Shown here: positions 1-10,603 of the stretch, in pieces | How positions within the stretch are numbered: position 1 is the first letter of the stretch | Layout of the letters: every line of letters begins with the position of its first letter | Source of the DNA: Verrucomicrobiota bacterium | GTDB taxonomy: Bacteria; Verrucomicrobiota; Verrucomicrobiia; JADLBR01 | DNA: 64,000 nt | Direction: 5' to 3' | NCBI GenBank assembly: GCA_029560585.1 | Contig: JAKQKQ010000259.1 | Location: 93,441-157,440, forward strand | Made by a program: the position numbers and the translations under genes | The notes under the pieces: generated by a model | Told to the model about the DNA's origin: nothing | The model's input: the letters and a program-made list of their open reading frames with translations, nothing else | The model's database searches: none

Positions 1-2220
1 GTGGACCCGCAATTCATGGATCAGATGGGGTCGCCATATCTTTTGGCGCATGGGTTGGGGAAACCGGTGGGCGATGCGGTGGCACAGGTGTCGCTGCCGG
101 AGGCGGGGAGCTATCGGGTGCTGGTGAGAACCATGGACTGGGTGGCACGCTGGAAGGCACTGGGCGAGCCGGGCAGATTTCAGGTGGTGTTAGGAGGGCG
201 TCCTCTGGGCGCGGTGTTTGGGACGGAGGGCGCGGACTGGCACTGGCAGGAAGGGGGGCGGTTTGAATCGGGGGGCGGGCAGGTGGAGGTGCGGCTTCGG
301 GATCTGACGGGGATTGAGGGGCGATGCGATGCGATCCTTCTGACGACCGATGCCGACCTTCTGCCACCGAACCGCGATCCCGAGATGGCGGCATTCCGGC
401 GTCGGGTGCTGGGCCAACCGGACGCTCCGGTGGCGGCGGGCGAATACGATCTGGTGGTGACAGGCGGTGGCATCGCGGGGACGTGTTGTGCCGTGACGGC
501 GGCGCGGCTGGGCCTGGCCGTGGCGCTGGTGCAGGATCGGCCGGTTCTGGGTGGGAACAATTCTTCGGAGGTGAGGGTTTGGTTACAGGGGGCGCGGAAC
601 AAGGAACCGTGGCCGCGCGTGGGGGATGTCGTCGCGGAATTGGAGCAGGCGCGGCGCGCGCACTACGGGCCGGAGAACAACGCCGATCTCTACGAGGATG
701 AAAAGAAGTTGGCGGTCGCCAGGGGCGAACCGAACCTGAGGCTTTTTCTGGAGCACCGGGCCAACGGCGTGGAGATGGACGGGAAGAGAATCCGGGCGGT
801 GGTGGCCCAGCCGATCTTGGGTGGGCCGCGGGTGCGGCTGGTTGGGCGGTGGTTTGCCGACTGCACGGGCGATGGGGCGCTGGGATTTCTGGCGGGCGCC
901 GATTCTGAGATGACGGCGGGGGGGCGACTGGGCTCGTGCAACCTCTGGAATGTGATCGACAGGGGCACGCCCATGGCATTTCCGCGCTGCCCATGGGCGC
1001 TGGATCTTTCCGCGCGCCCTTTCCCGGGCCGGCACAAGACCGATCCCGACATCAAGAAGCTCGGGGGCTGGTATTGGGAGAGCGGGTTTGATCGCGATCC
1101 GTTCGGCGAGATGGAGTACATCCGGGACTGGAATTTTCGCGCGATGTACGGGGCGTGGGATGCGATCAAGAACGTGGATGGCGCCCTGGCGACGTGGGCG
1201 TTGGACTGGTCTGCGCACATCATGGGCAAGAGGGAGTCGCGACGGCTCATGGGGGACGTGGTGCTGCAATTGCAGGACCTAGTGCAGGGGCGGGAGTTTC
1301 CCGACGGCTGCGCACCGACGGGCTGGAAGGTGGACCTGCATCTGCCCGATCCGCACTATGAGGCAGGGTTCGAGGGGGACGCGTTCATTTCGGAGGCGTC
1401 GTTCGGCAGGTACAAGATGCCGTATTGGATCCCCTATCGGTGCCTGTATTCGCGCAATGTGCCGAACCTATTCATGGCGGGCCGGTGCATCAGCGTGACG
1501 CACGACGCGCTTGGGGCGGTGCGCGTGATGAGGACGGGCGGTTGCATGGGAGAAATCGTGGGCATGGCTGCGAGCCTGTGCAGGAAACACGGGTGTGACC
1601 CGAGGGCGGTATACGCTTCGCGCCTGGCTGACTTGCATGGGTTGATGCGGCAGGGGGTGGGCAGGGGTTCGGCGGGGAATCTGCCGTATGAGAATCAGGG
1701 GGAGGATCGCGGGAAGAAGCAGGCGGGGCAGGCCGTGCGCGCCGCGGCGCCCATCTGGTTGGCGGATGCGGGTGTCAATATCGCGCCGTGGGCGAAGGTC
1801 CACGTATCTGGGAGCCGGGATGTGCCGGGATCGCCGCCCACGCTGCTGAACGACGGGCGCGCGGACACGGGCAGCAACGCAGGGCGCTGGCTGAGCGACA
1901 AGGGCGAGAAGCACTGGGTCGAATTTGAGTGGTCCGAACGGCAGCGGATCGGGGCCATCCGTGTGATCAGTGGCTACCGGGATGCGCGCGGGCACATGGT
2001 GGCCTCCGTGCCGGGCATCCGGTTGCTCGCGGAAGAGAGCGGCCAATGGCGCGATGTGCCCGGCGCATCGGTTTCGGACAACGGGTTGGCGGACTGGTCG
2101 GCGCGATTCGAGCCGGTCTCGGTCACAAAGGTTCGTTTGGAGTTGGAGGGAATGCAGGACGGGATTGCGAGGGTATGGGAGGTGGAGTTATACCCTGGCG
2201 CCGACGCGGGTCGTCGGTAG
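1..2220 (+). CDS. FAD-dependent oxidoreductase with C-terminal discoidin-like domain (5' end may lie outside the window)
   Basis: The frame is open from base 1, which happens to be a GTG, so the true start may lie upstream. About 145 residues of beta-rich N-terminal sequence come before a Rossmann FAD-binding segment at residues 150-180, with TGGGIAG followed by GGNNSSEVR. This is typical of the pfam12831-type FAD-dependent oxidoreductases that are abundant in Lentisphaerae and Planctomycetes. The last 140 or so residues look like an F5/8 type C (discoidin) carbohydrate-binding fold, with VEFEW, IGAIRVISGYRD and a closing KVRLELEG strand. The protein probably oxidises a sugar or polysaccharide-derived substrate; the substrate cannot be read from sequence. 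It is followed 37 bp later by a phosphorylase-like gene on the same strand. The family call is solid and the role is inferred. Confidence 0.8.
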   Translation: MDPQFMDQMGSPYLLAHGLGKPVGDAVAQVSLPEAGSYRVLVRTMDWVARWKALGEPGRFQVVLGGRPLGAVFGTEGADWHWQEGGRFESGGGQVEVRLRDLTGIEGRCDAILLTTDADLLPPNRDPEMAAFRRRVLGQPDAPVAAGEYDLVVTGGGIAGTCCAVTAARLGLAVALVQDRPVLGGNNSSEVRVWLQGARNKEPWPRVGDVVAELEQARRAHYGPENNADLYEDEKKLAVARGEPNLRLFLEHRANGVEMDGKRIRAVVAQPILGGPRVRLVGRWFADCTGDGALGFLAGADSEMTAGGRLGSCNLWNVIDRGTPMAFPRCPWALDLSARPFPGRHKTDPDIKKLGGWYWESGFDRDPFGEMEYIRDWNFRAMYGAWDAIKNVDGALATWALDWSAHIMGKRESRRLMGDVVLQLQDLVQGREFPDGCAPTGWKVDLHLPDPHYEAGFEGDAFISEASFGRYKMPYWIPYRCLYSRNVPNLFMAGRCISVTHDALGAVRVMRTGGCMGEIVGMAASLCRKHGCDPRAVYASRLADLHGLMRQGVGRGSAGNLPYENQGEDRGKKQAGQAVRAAAPIWLADAGVNIAPWAKVHVSGSRDVPGSPPTLLNDGRADTGSNAGRWLSDKGEKHWVEFEWSERQRIGAIRVISGYRDARGHMVASVPGIRLLAEESGQWRDVPGASVSDNGLADWSARFEPVSVTKVRLELEGMQDGIARVWEVELYPGADAGRR

Positions 2221-2257
2221 GGGGTGGTCGCGCGTGGCGTGAGGAGGGTTTGAACGG

Positions 2258-2974
2258 ATGATCGGGATCGTGGGTATTTTTTGCGCGGTGCCGCATGAGG
2301 CGGCATCGGTGTTGCGCCGAATGGGGGATGTCCGACGTGTTGTGGTGGGGGGCGTATCGGCGCACGAGGGCACGTTGGGCGGGCAGCGGGTCCTGGTGCT
2401 GGCCGCCGGGATGGGCGCGACATCTTCTGGTCCGGCGGGGGCACTGGTGGCCGCGGAGCCGGGATTGTCGCGGTTGTGGGTGGTGGGATACGGCGGGGGC
2501 CTGGATCCGACCCTGGATCTTGGTGACGTCGTGGTGTCGCCCCAGTTTCCATCTGGGTTTCAGGCACCGGTGTTGAGGGGCAGTCGGCGTGTCGTGGAGG
2601 GGAAGATCTTACACGTGCCCGGGGTCGTGGCGCGTGTGGAGGACAAAGCGCGTCTTTTTCGGGAAACTGGGGCGCTCTGTTGCGAGATGGAATCGGGGGT
2701 GATAGGGCCGATATTCGAGCGGCACGGGATTCCGTGGGGCGGGGTCCGGGCGATCAGCGACTCGGCATCACAGCAGCTGCCGGTGGAGTTGCTTGAGGCG
2801 TCGTGGGACGCCGATGCACGGAGACCGAGTCCCGGCAGGTTGCTCCGCCGAATGGCGTGCCGACCCCGCGGGGCGGTTGAATTCCTGCGCTTCGTGCTGG
2901 GACTGGGGCTCGCCCGCGAGAACCTGGGGCGGGTCTTGGAACGCCTGGTTGCCGCCGGAACGCACGGTCAGTGA
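2258..2974 (+). CDS. Phosphorylase superfamily (PNP/MTAN-like) protein
   Basis: This 238-residue protein has the layout of the nucleoside phosphorylase/nucleosidase superfamily. It has an N-terminal strand with GIFCAVPHEA, a central VVGYGGGLDPTLDLGDVVV segment matching the family's G-x-A/G-G loop, and near residue 145 the motif CCEMESG, which corresponds to the ribose-binding MExE region. GVRAISDSAS follows, with the acidic residue that contacts the base. The closest known type is the small phosphorylase-like protein often annotated as hopanoid-associated (HpnG-like), but no hopanoid gene is nearby, so I do not assign that role. It may be cotranscribed with the oxidoreductase upstream. Its last 7 bp overlap the end of the convergent small gene that follows. 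Confidence 0.7.
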   Translation: MIGIVGIFCAVPHEAASVLRRMGDVRRVVVGGVSAHEGTLGGQRVLVLAAGMGATSSGPAGALVAAEPGLSRLWVVGYGGGLDPTLDLGDVVVSPQFPSGFQAPVLRGSRRVVEGKILHVPGVVARVEDKARLFRETGALCCEMESGVIGPIFERHGIPWGGVRAISDSASQQLPVELLEASWDADARRPSPGRLLRRMACRPRGAVEFLRFVLGLGLARENLGRVLERLVAAGTHGQ

Positions 2975-3189
2975 CCTTTTGCGGCGGAGTCGGCGAGCGC
3001 CATCTGATCAATGATCTGGAGGACGTGGAGCGCTTCCTCGGAGCGGAACCGCTTCTCAAAACCGGTGCCAACGAGGAGGATGGACCGGTCGATGGGATCG
3101 GCGAACACCATCGAGATATGCTGGAGGTTGAAAAAGACGAGTTCGCCGTTTGCGCGGCTGATCTTGATGAACCTCTTTTGGTCTTCCAT
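2968..3189 (-). CDS. Small conserved-looking hypothetical protein (73 aa)
   Basis: This is a 73-residue soluble protein beginning MEDQKRFIKISRANGELVFF and ending in a helix (EEALHVLQIIDQMAL). A good Shine-Dalgarno sequence (GAGGGAG) lies 4 bases before the ATG on the minus strand, which supports a real gene despite the small size. The strand-rich first half (KISRANGELVFF, ISMVFADP, SILLVGTG) resembles small single-sheet domains that bind a surface or small ligand, but I recognise no family. It converges on the phosphorylase gene with a 7-bp 3' overlap. A palindromic repeat begins about 50 bp upstream. Confidence 0.6.
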   Translation of the reverse strand: MEDQKRFIKISRANGELVFFNLQHISMVFADPIDRSILLVGTGFEKRFRSEEALHVLQIIDQMALADSAAKGH

Positions 3190-3240
3190 CTTGCTCCCTC
3201 TTATGGGGGGGCGGGGGTGCGCTGTCCAAGCTAAAGCTGG

Positions 3241-3334
3241 CTCGAAAATTCAGGCACCAAATCGCAGGAGCCTGCTTGCATGCGATTCGAATCGCGCGCA
3301 AACGCGCTCCTGCGTGCCATTTTTCTCCCCGGTG
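3241..3334 (-). repeat. REP-like multi-hairpin element, copy A
   Basis: Reverse-complement copy of an element that recurs at 30141-30238 and 41431-41528. Read on the minus strand its core is AGGAGC, then GCGTTTGCGC, then the 14-base palindrome GCGATTCGAATCGC, then ATGCAAGCAG, then GCTCCT. This is a closing 6-bp stem around three adjacent hairpins with no spacer bases. It fills the gap between the stop codon of the downstream membrane-protein gene (3338-3340) and the upstream region of the 73-residue gene. Confidence 0.85.
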
Positions 3335-3337
3335 GAG

Positions 3338-5467
3338 TCAGCTGCCGATCGTGGGCTTGGGCACTTCGATCTCGTCTGGCGGGATGATGCGGCGCAGTTC
3401 GACGATTTCCTCGATTTGCGGGATCTGATGTTCCTCGAGGGCGCTGGTGAGTTTGTCAAAATGGCTGACCGCGACCGAGCCCATCTGGTCTGTGAACCAG
3501 ATCACGGGTGAGCGGCCATTTTGGAGGTGGAGGATGAGGCCCGACGTCGAGGACGAAGACAGGAGCAGAGCGCGGCCGGCCTGGCCGGCGCGGGCAGAAC
3601 CCCTGGAGGGCAAGAGTGCTGCGAGGTAGCTGAGCACGATGAGCCACTTGGGCGGTTTGATCACGGCGCGCTGGATTCCGGTGATGTCCTTGAAGGCGAT
3701 GGGGCGACGGCCCGTGAGGCTTTCGATCTCGATGCCGTCGGGGAGCATGTGGATCGCCCAGCACGCGTAGCGGATCGTCCAAAGGATCAGGTATGCACCG
3801 AGCGCGGCGAGGATCCAGAAGATGGCGGTGAAGGGCAGGTAGGTACTCAAGGCCTGCTGCGTGCTGCCGATGATGAATAGGGGCATGCCAAAGAAAGGGA
3901 GGAAGAGGAGGGCCGAAGCGAGATCGCCGAGGACGAGGCGCCACGTGGGCCAAGCGATGGTGTCGGGGCCGATGCGCCGCCATGGGATCAGGAGATAGGA
4001 GGCGAGTCCGATGCCGGCGAGCCATGGCCAGGCCGGGCGAAGGGGGTAGGCCATGGGGGTGGGGACGCCGAAGCTGGTGTGGCCGAAGCCGGATACCTCC
4101 GGTTCGGGCATGAGCGATATGAGGAGCGGCGGCGCCTTGCTTTCCTGCAGGCGCAAGAGATAAGACTGCCGCATCTTCAGGGCGGATGCGAGTTCGGACA
4201 TCGGGCGCTCGTCGCGCCAGAAAGTGAGGCGGCTAATTTTCGGGGGATCGCTGAGCGGCATTGGATGCGCGAGGTCACGCCGCGTATGGTCGCTCACGCG
4301 GCGGAGCCAGCCGTCGGGCAACTGGCCCCCGCCGAAGACGGCCGCGGCGGATTCGATCAGCGACCGCCACTCTTCACCGTCGACATCGATGACTTCTGGC
4401 TTGGGTTCATTGCGATCGACGAGCATCTGTTCGGTGATCTCGCGCGCCTTGGCGGGATTCCCCTGCGCTTCTGGAAGCGTTTTGGCGATGAGGGGCATGG
4501 CCATATTGACCCAGGCGCGACGGGTTGCCTCCTTCGATTCGGTGGTTTGCAGTATCCAGTACGGGGCAAGATACGTCCAGCACGCCACGACGGGCGCCGA
4601 CGCGCAGAGTCCGAAGAGCGCGACGCGCCGCAACATCTCGGAGTAGGCGCCGGCCGCGGAGGGGAGGGGCAAGTCGCGGAGCGCCCGTAGGCAATGGAGC
4701 ATAGGCGTGGCGAAGGGCAAGGCGGCGGCGAGCACCGCCAACCAGAGCGCGAGGTGTCTCAGGGGCCAGCGGAAGATCTCGGGCACCCGCCAGGATGTTG
4801 GAAAATCGTATGGGCCGATCTCTTGACCTTGATCTCGGTCGGGCGTTATCCATTCGACCTCGAGGTATCTTTCTTCTGACGGAACCAGTCGGAGATACCA
4901 CGGGCGTCCGTCACGCGCGGCCTGCGGAAGGCCGACCAAAGGCGCCTCCCGGTGGCTCAGGAAAATCGAGCGGAAGGTGTTATTGCGCAGGGATCGGGCA
5001 TCGGCCGCATGCGCCCATTTGGGTGGAAGGGATTTTCGGGCGAGGGCGTCCTCCACCGCCTGGAAGAATGCCGACCACTCGGCACCCGAGACATCGAGGG
5101 AGCGGCCCTTGACCGAGGCCCTGATGAATTCGTTCAGCGGGAGGGAGCCGAGTCGTTTCTGCTCTGGCGTCCGGGATGCATCGAGGCGACGCCTGATGGC
5201 CTCCTCCATCGGGAGGTTGTCGCGCCGCGCCTGTTCATTCGCCTCCTCGATCTCGTGGAGGCCCAGTTCGGAGAATGCCTTTTGGCGGAATGCCCAATCC
5301 ACCGCATGGACTCGCCAACACGCCTTGCGATGGGGCAGGGATCGGGCGATTTGCCACGCGGCCAATGCCAACGCGATGGCGATGACGATCCGGACGACGA
5401 CCGTGCCGCGCTGGGCCTTGTTTGGCGAAGGAGGGTGCTGGGAGCGGGAGACCGGGCAGGCGTCCAT
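3338..5467 (-). CDS. Six-span membrane protein with an internal duplication and a PH-like C-terminal domain
   Basis: Not a family I can name. From the ATG at 5467 the product is 709 residues; the frame stays open to 5668, but the extra residues are polar and low-complexity, and this start sits just before the first hydrophobic segment. Membrane spans are predicted near residues 23-42, 234-255, 282-303, 480-496, 510-533 and 542-565. Two extramembrane domains (about 45-230 and 305-475) look duplicated: SGAEW/DGEEW, then LPPKW/LPDGW, then WYLRL/YLLRL in the same order and at similar spacing. The C-terminal 140 residues, starting LPDGIEIESLTGRRPIAFKDI, resemble a bacterial PH-like domain. No clear Shine-Dalgarno precedes the chosen start. 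Confidence 0.65.
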   Translation of the reverse strand: MDACPVSRSQHPPSPNKAQRGTVVVRIVIAIALALAAWQIARSLPHRKACWRVHAVDWAFRQKAFSELGLHEIEEANEQARRDNLPMEEAIRRRLDASRTPEQKRLGSLPLNEFIRASVKGRSLDVSGAEWSAFFQAVEDALARKSLPPKWAHAADARSLRNNTFRSIFLSHREAPLVGLPQAARDGRPWYLRLVPSEERYLEVEWITPDRDQGQEIGPYDFPTSWRVPEIFRWPLRHLALWLAVLAAALPFATPMLHCLRALRDLPLPSAAGAYSEMLRRVALFGLCASAPVVACWTYLAPYWILQTTESKEATRRAWVNMAMPLIAKTLPEAQGNPAKAREITEQMLVDRNEPKPEVIDVDGEEWRSLIESAAAVFGGGQLPDGWLRRVSDHTRRDLAHPMPLSDPPKISRLTFWRDERPMSELASALKMRQSYLLRLQESKAPPLLISLMPEPEVSGFGHTSFGVPTPMAYPLRPAWPWLAGIGLASYLLIPWRRIGPDTIAWPTWRLVLGDLASALLFLPFFGMPLFIIGSTQQALSTYLPFTAIFWILAALGAYLILWTIRYACWAIHMLPDGIEIESLTGRRPIAFKDITGIQRAVIKPPKWLIVLSYLAALLPSRGSARAGQAGRALLLSSSSTSGLILHLQNGRSPVIWFTDQMGSVAVSHFDKLTSALEEHQIPQIEEIVELRRIIPPDEIEVPKPTIGS

Positions 5468-5671
5468 ATTATGGAAATGCTGATTGAAACACCGCGTCCG
5501 CAAAAGAACTATTCGTGGACGATGGCGCGGGGTGGCGGTCTCGCTGGGCGAATTTCTGGATCGGGAGGTTTGGTGCGTCATCCTCGCGCCGTTGCGCGTG
5601 TCTTCGTGGGGCGGCAAGCTGCCGGGCGCAATTGGGATTGAATGCGGTTCGCCCGGAGGGAGAATCACGCC

Positions 5672-6472
5672 ATGAGGAACATGCTGACGCCCGTCGTAAT
5701 ATTTCTAGCCGGACTGTCATGGGCGGCTGCGGCGCAGACATCCCGGGAGGGGGATGGTGTCAGGGGGACGGCCGAGGGTACGGTATCGGGGGGAAGACTG
5801 GGTGCGGTGAAGGCGGCGGCCCCCGAGATCACCGCGGTGGAGTTCGTGTATCGGGCGGCGATGGAGGAAATGCACGGGCGGCACGGCGGGAAGTTACGGG
5901 TGGGCTCGCCGAAGATATCACCGAGAGAGATTCGGGTGCATATCGCGGTCGTGGGCGAGGGAGAGGGGGACCTGGTATTCGTGGAGAAAGAGAACGATGG
6001 CAAGTCGGCGACGGTGGTGGTGGGTCCGCCGGACAGCGAAGGGGATCCCTATCATCTGGTGAGGGCCGGGGACACTTGGGCCAGGCAATTGAAGGACGCG
6101 CCGTCGGAGGGGAGCGCGGGCGACGGCATGGAGGCCAAAGCCTCGGCTGCGACGGATGCGGCCCTGGCGAAGGTCATGGCGTTACCGGAGGTCGCCGAAT
6201 TGGCAAAGCGACTGAAGGCGGAGCCAAAGCGATTTGGCGCGCCCGCCGCGCGCCTGGAGGAGGGGCCGTCCCAAGAGCAGCACGAGAACTATGGTTTCCG
6301 ATTCCAGGGGGTGGTCGTCGGCTACGACGACAACGAGCTGGCGCGATTCATGGCATGGCAGCGATTCGGGGTGGACGTGGCGACTGGCGAGACCCGGGTC
6401 TACGACGTTGCCAATGACAAGTACGTATCCCTGAAAGTGTGGCGGGCATCGCGCGGGAACGAGGAGCGCTGA
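5672..6472 (+). CDS. Secreted protein of unknown function (266 aa), coupled to a glycoside hydrolase
   Basis: The start at 5672 is chosen because GGAGGGA lies 10 bases upstream and the protein then begins with a signal peptide (MRNMLTPVVIFLAGLSW, then AAAAQ). An upstream ATG at 5642 in frame would add ten charged residues and has no ribosome site. The mature part is acidic and includes an early alpha/beta region (EITAVEFVYRAAMEEMHG) and a later segment ending in VDVATGETRVYDVANDKYV. I recognise no domain. Its TGA overlaps the ATG of the next gene by one base, so the two are translationally coupled and likely act together outside the cytoplasm. Confidence 0.65.
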   Translation: MRNMLTPVVIFLAGLSWAAAAQTSREGDGVRGTAEGTVSGGRLGAVKAAAPEITAVEFVYRAAMEEMHGRHGGKLRVGSPKISPREIRVHIAVVGEGEGDLVFVEKENDGKSATVVVGPPDSEGDPYHLVRAGDTWARQLKDAPSEGSAGDGMEAKASAATDAALAKVMALPEVAELAKRLKAEPKRFGAPAARLEEGPSQEQHENYGFRFQGVVVGYDDNELARFMAWQRFGVDVATGETRVYDVANDKYVSLKVWRASRGNEER

Positions 6473-8547
6473 TGAAGCGACCGCTGGGCTGTTGGGTTGT
6501 CCTGCTGGCGTGTGCGCCGGCGGTGGCCGAGTGGAGGCCAGTTGTCTGCCCGGGGGTTGAGCACGGCGCCGAGGGGCGTTTTGAAGCAGTGCGCGAGGTG
6601 GATGGGTTCGAGCGAGGGATCGGCGTGTGGCGGGCGCACCGCGGCGATCAGAACGCAAAGTCATCGGCGAGGGTTGTCGATGACGAGCGGCGATCGGGGC
6701 GGGCCGCCCTGCGTGTGGATTACCAGTTCACGGCCGGGAAAGAGTACGACTACGTGGCCCTCACGATGACCAACGCGATCCCATCGCGGGGGGAGGGACT
6801 GGGCCTTTGGATGAAGACGGACGGGGTCGCGGTGCACGCGAACTTGCGGATCGCCGACAAGAGCGGCGAAGTGCACCAGTTGGCGCTGTCGCCTCCCGCC
6901 GACAAGGGCTGGGGATTCCTTGCTGCGGCGTTCGATGGGGAGGACTCTGCATGGGGCGGTGATGGGAACAAGAAGTTGGATTATCCGTGTCGGTTGGACA
7001 GCCTTGTGATCGACAGGAACTCGAGGGAGTGCGGGGCGTCGGGCGCGCTTTGGATCGATGACGTGGCGATCGTGCGGCCGCGAAAGCCAACGGCCGATCT
7101 GCGTATCGAGGCATGGGGTGTTGGCGTGGGCAACCTCTTTGCGCCTGGGGACGAGATCCGCTTAAGGGCATCGGCGCCCAAGGGGGAGATACGATGGCGG
7201 GTGTTCGACTGGCGGGGGCGGACGCATGCGGAGGGCGCCGGGGCGGCAACGGGCACAGACGTTCGGTTCTCTGCGCCGGGGCAGGGGTATTTTGCTTGTC
7301 GGTTCGCGCTCATTGTGGGTGGTGTGATGGTGGAGGACAGGGATTTCCACGTGGCGATCTTGGGGCGAGAGGCGCCGTGCAATGATTTCGTGGGCGCGTG
7401 CGTGCACTTCATGCGCCGCGAGGCGTGGCCGATCGAGGGCATGGAGATTCTGCCTCGGCTGGGGATCACGCAAGTGCGCGATGATTTCACCTGGGCGAGT
7501 GCCGAGCGCCAGGCGGGCAAGATCGCGCTGGGGGCGCCCCAGGTCGAGGCGATCGAGAGGGGCTTGGCGCTCGGGGTGAGATGGCTGGGGATCCTCTGCT
7601 ATGCGAACCCAAACTACGATGGCAACGGCTTTCCAAATTCGCCGGACGCTGTGGCCGCCTACGCGCGATTCGGCGCGGCCTTGGCAAAGCAGTTATCTGG
7701 GAAGGTGGGTTGGTTTGAGGTCTGGAACGAATGGTCTGGCGGCTGTGGCATGCACGGCCAGGCTGGTGATCACGGCCCCGAGGCCTACGCGCGGTTGATC
7801 AGGGCGGCATATCCCGCGATCAAAGCGTTGGCGCCGGGCACCACCATCGTCGGGCTCGGCGGGGAGCACAGCGCGCACCATTTTGAGAAGATACGTGGGA
7901 TGTTTGCCGCTGGCGCCGGAGGGGCGATGGACGCCTGGTCCGTGCATCCGTATCGATACCCCAAGAGCCCCGAGGACAGCGATCTGATCGGCGAACTTCG
8001 CCGGGTGGCCGAGGTCGCGGCGGCGGCGGGCGCCCCTCGCAGTGCATGGATCACGGAGATCGGCTGGCCCACGCACGTAACGGCGCGGGGCGTGGATGAG
8101 GCCACCCAGGCGCGCATGATCGTCAGGTCGATGGCCCTAATGCAGGCGTCGGGTTTTGTCGACAAGGTCTTCTGGTACGATTTCAAGGACGATGGTCTGG
8201 ACCGCGCTTACAATGAGAACAATTTTGGCATCGTGCGGCACCAGAGGTTCAATTTCGCGCCCAAACCCGCGGCGGCGGCGCTGGCGGTTTTCTCACGGAT
8301 GACCGCCGGTGCGAAGGCTGGGGGCTTGCGGAGCGAAGGGGATGCATTTGCGGCGCGATATGGGTTGTCCGAGGGGCGAGAACTGCTGGTGGCGTGGTCG
8401 CCGCGGGATGACATCGCCTTCGCCGCCGGTGGAGAAATCGAATCCGTCGCGGACATGATGGGCAATCCGCTCGCTGCTGGCGCGGCTGGCCACCTTGGCC
8501 CCGATCCCATATACGTGGTGATCCGAGTGGCGCGGACCCAACGTTGA
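6472..8547 (+). CDS. Secreted clan GH-A glycoside hydrolase
   Basis: This 691-residue exported protein starts at an ATG overlapping the previous stop, with GAGGAG 6 bases upstream; an upstream ATG at 6439 lies inside the previous gene. After a short signal peptide, residues 30-200 form a jelly-roll-like carbohydrate-binding region (QFTAGKEYDYVALTM, then GLGLWMKTDG). A beta-sandwich linker follows, then a TIM barrel of the GH-A clan. The acid/base pair shows as WFEVWNEW with Glu420 and the nucleophile as WITEIGWPTH with Glu529, both on the expected strands 4 and 7. Clan membership is well supported (GH39 or GH5-like). Substrate specificity cannot be assigned. Confidence 0.8.
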   Translation: MKRPLGCWVVLLACAPAVAEWRPVVCPGVEHGAEGRFEAVREVDGFERGIGVWRAHRGDQNAKSSARVVDDERRSGRAALRVDYQFTAGKEYDYVALTMTNAIPSRGEGLGLWMKTDGVAVHANLRIADKSGEVHQLALSPPADKGWGFLAAAFDGEDSAWGGDGNKKLDYPCRLDSLVIDRNSRECGASGALWIDDVAIVRPRKPTADLRIEAWGVGVGNLFAPGDEIRLRASAPKGEIRWRVFDWRGRTHAEGAGAATGTDVRFSAPGQGYFACRFALIVGGVMVEDRDFHVAILGREAPCNDFVGACVHFMRREAWPIEGMEILPRLGITQVRDDFTWASAERQAGKIALGAPQVEAIERGLALGVRWLGILCYANPNYDGNGFPNSPDAVAAYARFGAALAKQLSGKVGWFEVWNEWSGGCGMHGQAGDHGPEAYARLIRAAYPAIKALAPGTTIVGLGGEHSAHHFEKIRGMFAAGAGGAMDAWSVHPYRYPKSPEDSDLIGELRRVAEVAAAAGAPRSAWITEIGWPTHVTARGVDEATQARMIVRSMALMQASGFVDKVFWYDFKDDGLDRAYNENNFGIVRHQRFNFAPKPAAAALAVFSRMTAGAKAGGLRSEGDAFAARYGLSEGRELLVAWSPRDDIAFAAGGEIESVADMMGNPLAAGAAGHLGPDPIYVVIRVARTQR

Positions 8548-8573
8548 CGCGTTCGGCCAACGGTGAGCGGGGC

Positions 8574-10304
<1,731 letters not shown>

Positions 10305-10306
10305 GG

Positions 10307-10341
10307 GTATGGTTCGCCATGGGGCGATGTGCGAACCATAC
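10307..10341 (-). promoter_or_regulatory. Leader hairpin ending two bases before the helicase start codon
   Basis: An 11-bp perfect inverted repeat, GTATGGTTCGC at 10331-10341 and GCGAACCATAC at 10307-10317 as read on the minus strand, encloses a 13-base loop. Only two bases separate it from the ATG at 10304, so in RNA the stem would occupy the ribosome-binding position. No Shine-Dalgarno sequence is visible in the loop or stem. The placement suggests translational control, possibly by the helicase itself or by temperature; this is inference. Confidence 0.6.
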
Positions 10342-10603
10342 TGGCGGATAAAGTGGGAAAATACAAAGGGCAAAGCGCGATAAATTGGCGTATGACGGAT
10401 GCGCGGAAGCGTCGTATATTGATGCCATTGCATACGGATGCGGGCGGCCGCGAGGCGTTCTGTTTCGTCGTATCCACCAGCGGATGGTTCGCTGGGGAAG
10501 GGGTGGCTGTCGGGTTTTCGTGCTCGGCGGCGCGGTGGCTATGCGTGCCGCAGTGGTTCGTGTTGATATGACCGGGCCGTTGATCAGGGAGCCGTGACGA
10601 GAG
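10342..10603. other. Divergent intergenic region between the helicase and FHA genes
   Basis: About 260 bp separate the helicase leader hairpin from the FHA gene, which points the other way. The segment must hold promoters for both directions. It contains an AT-richer stretch near 10355-10385 (GGGAAAATACAAAGG) that is a reasonable place for the helicase promoter. No coding frame here looks like a real protein, and I see no repeat. Confidence 0.35.
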
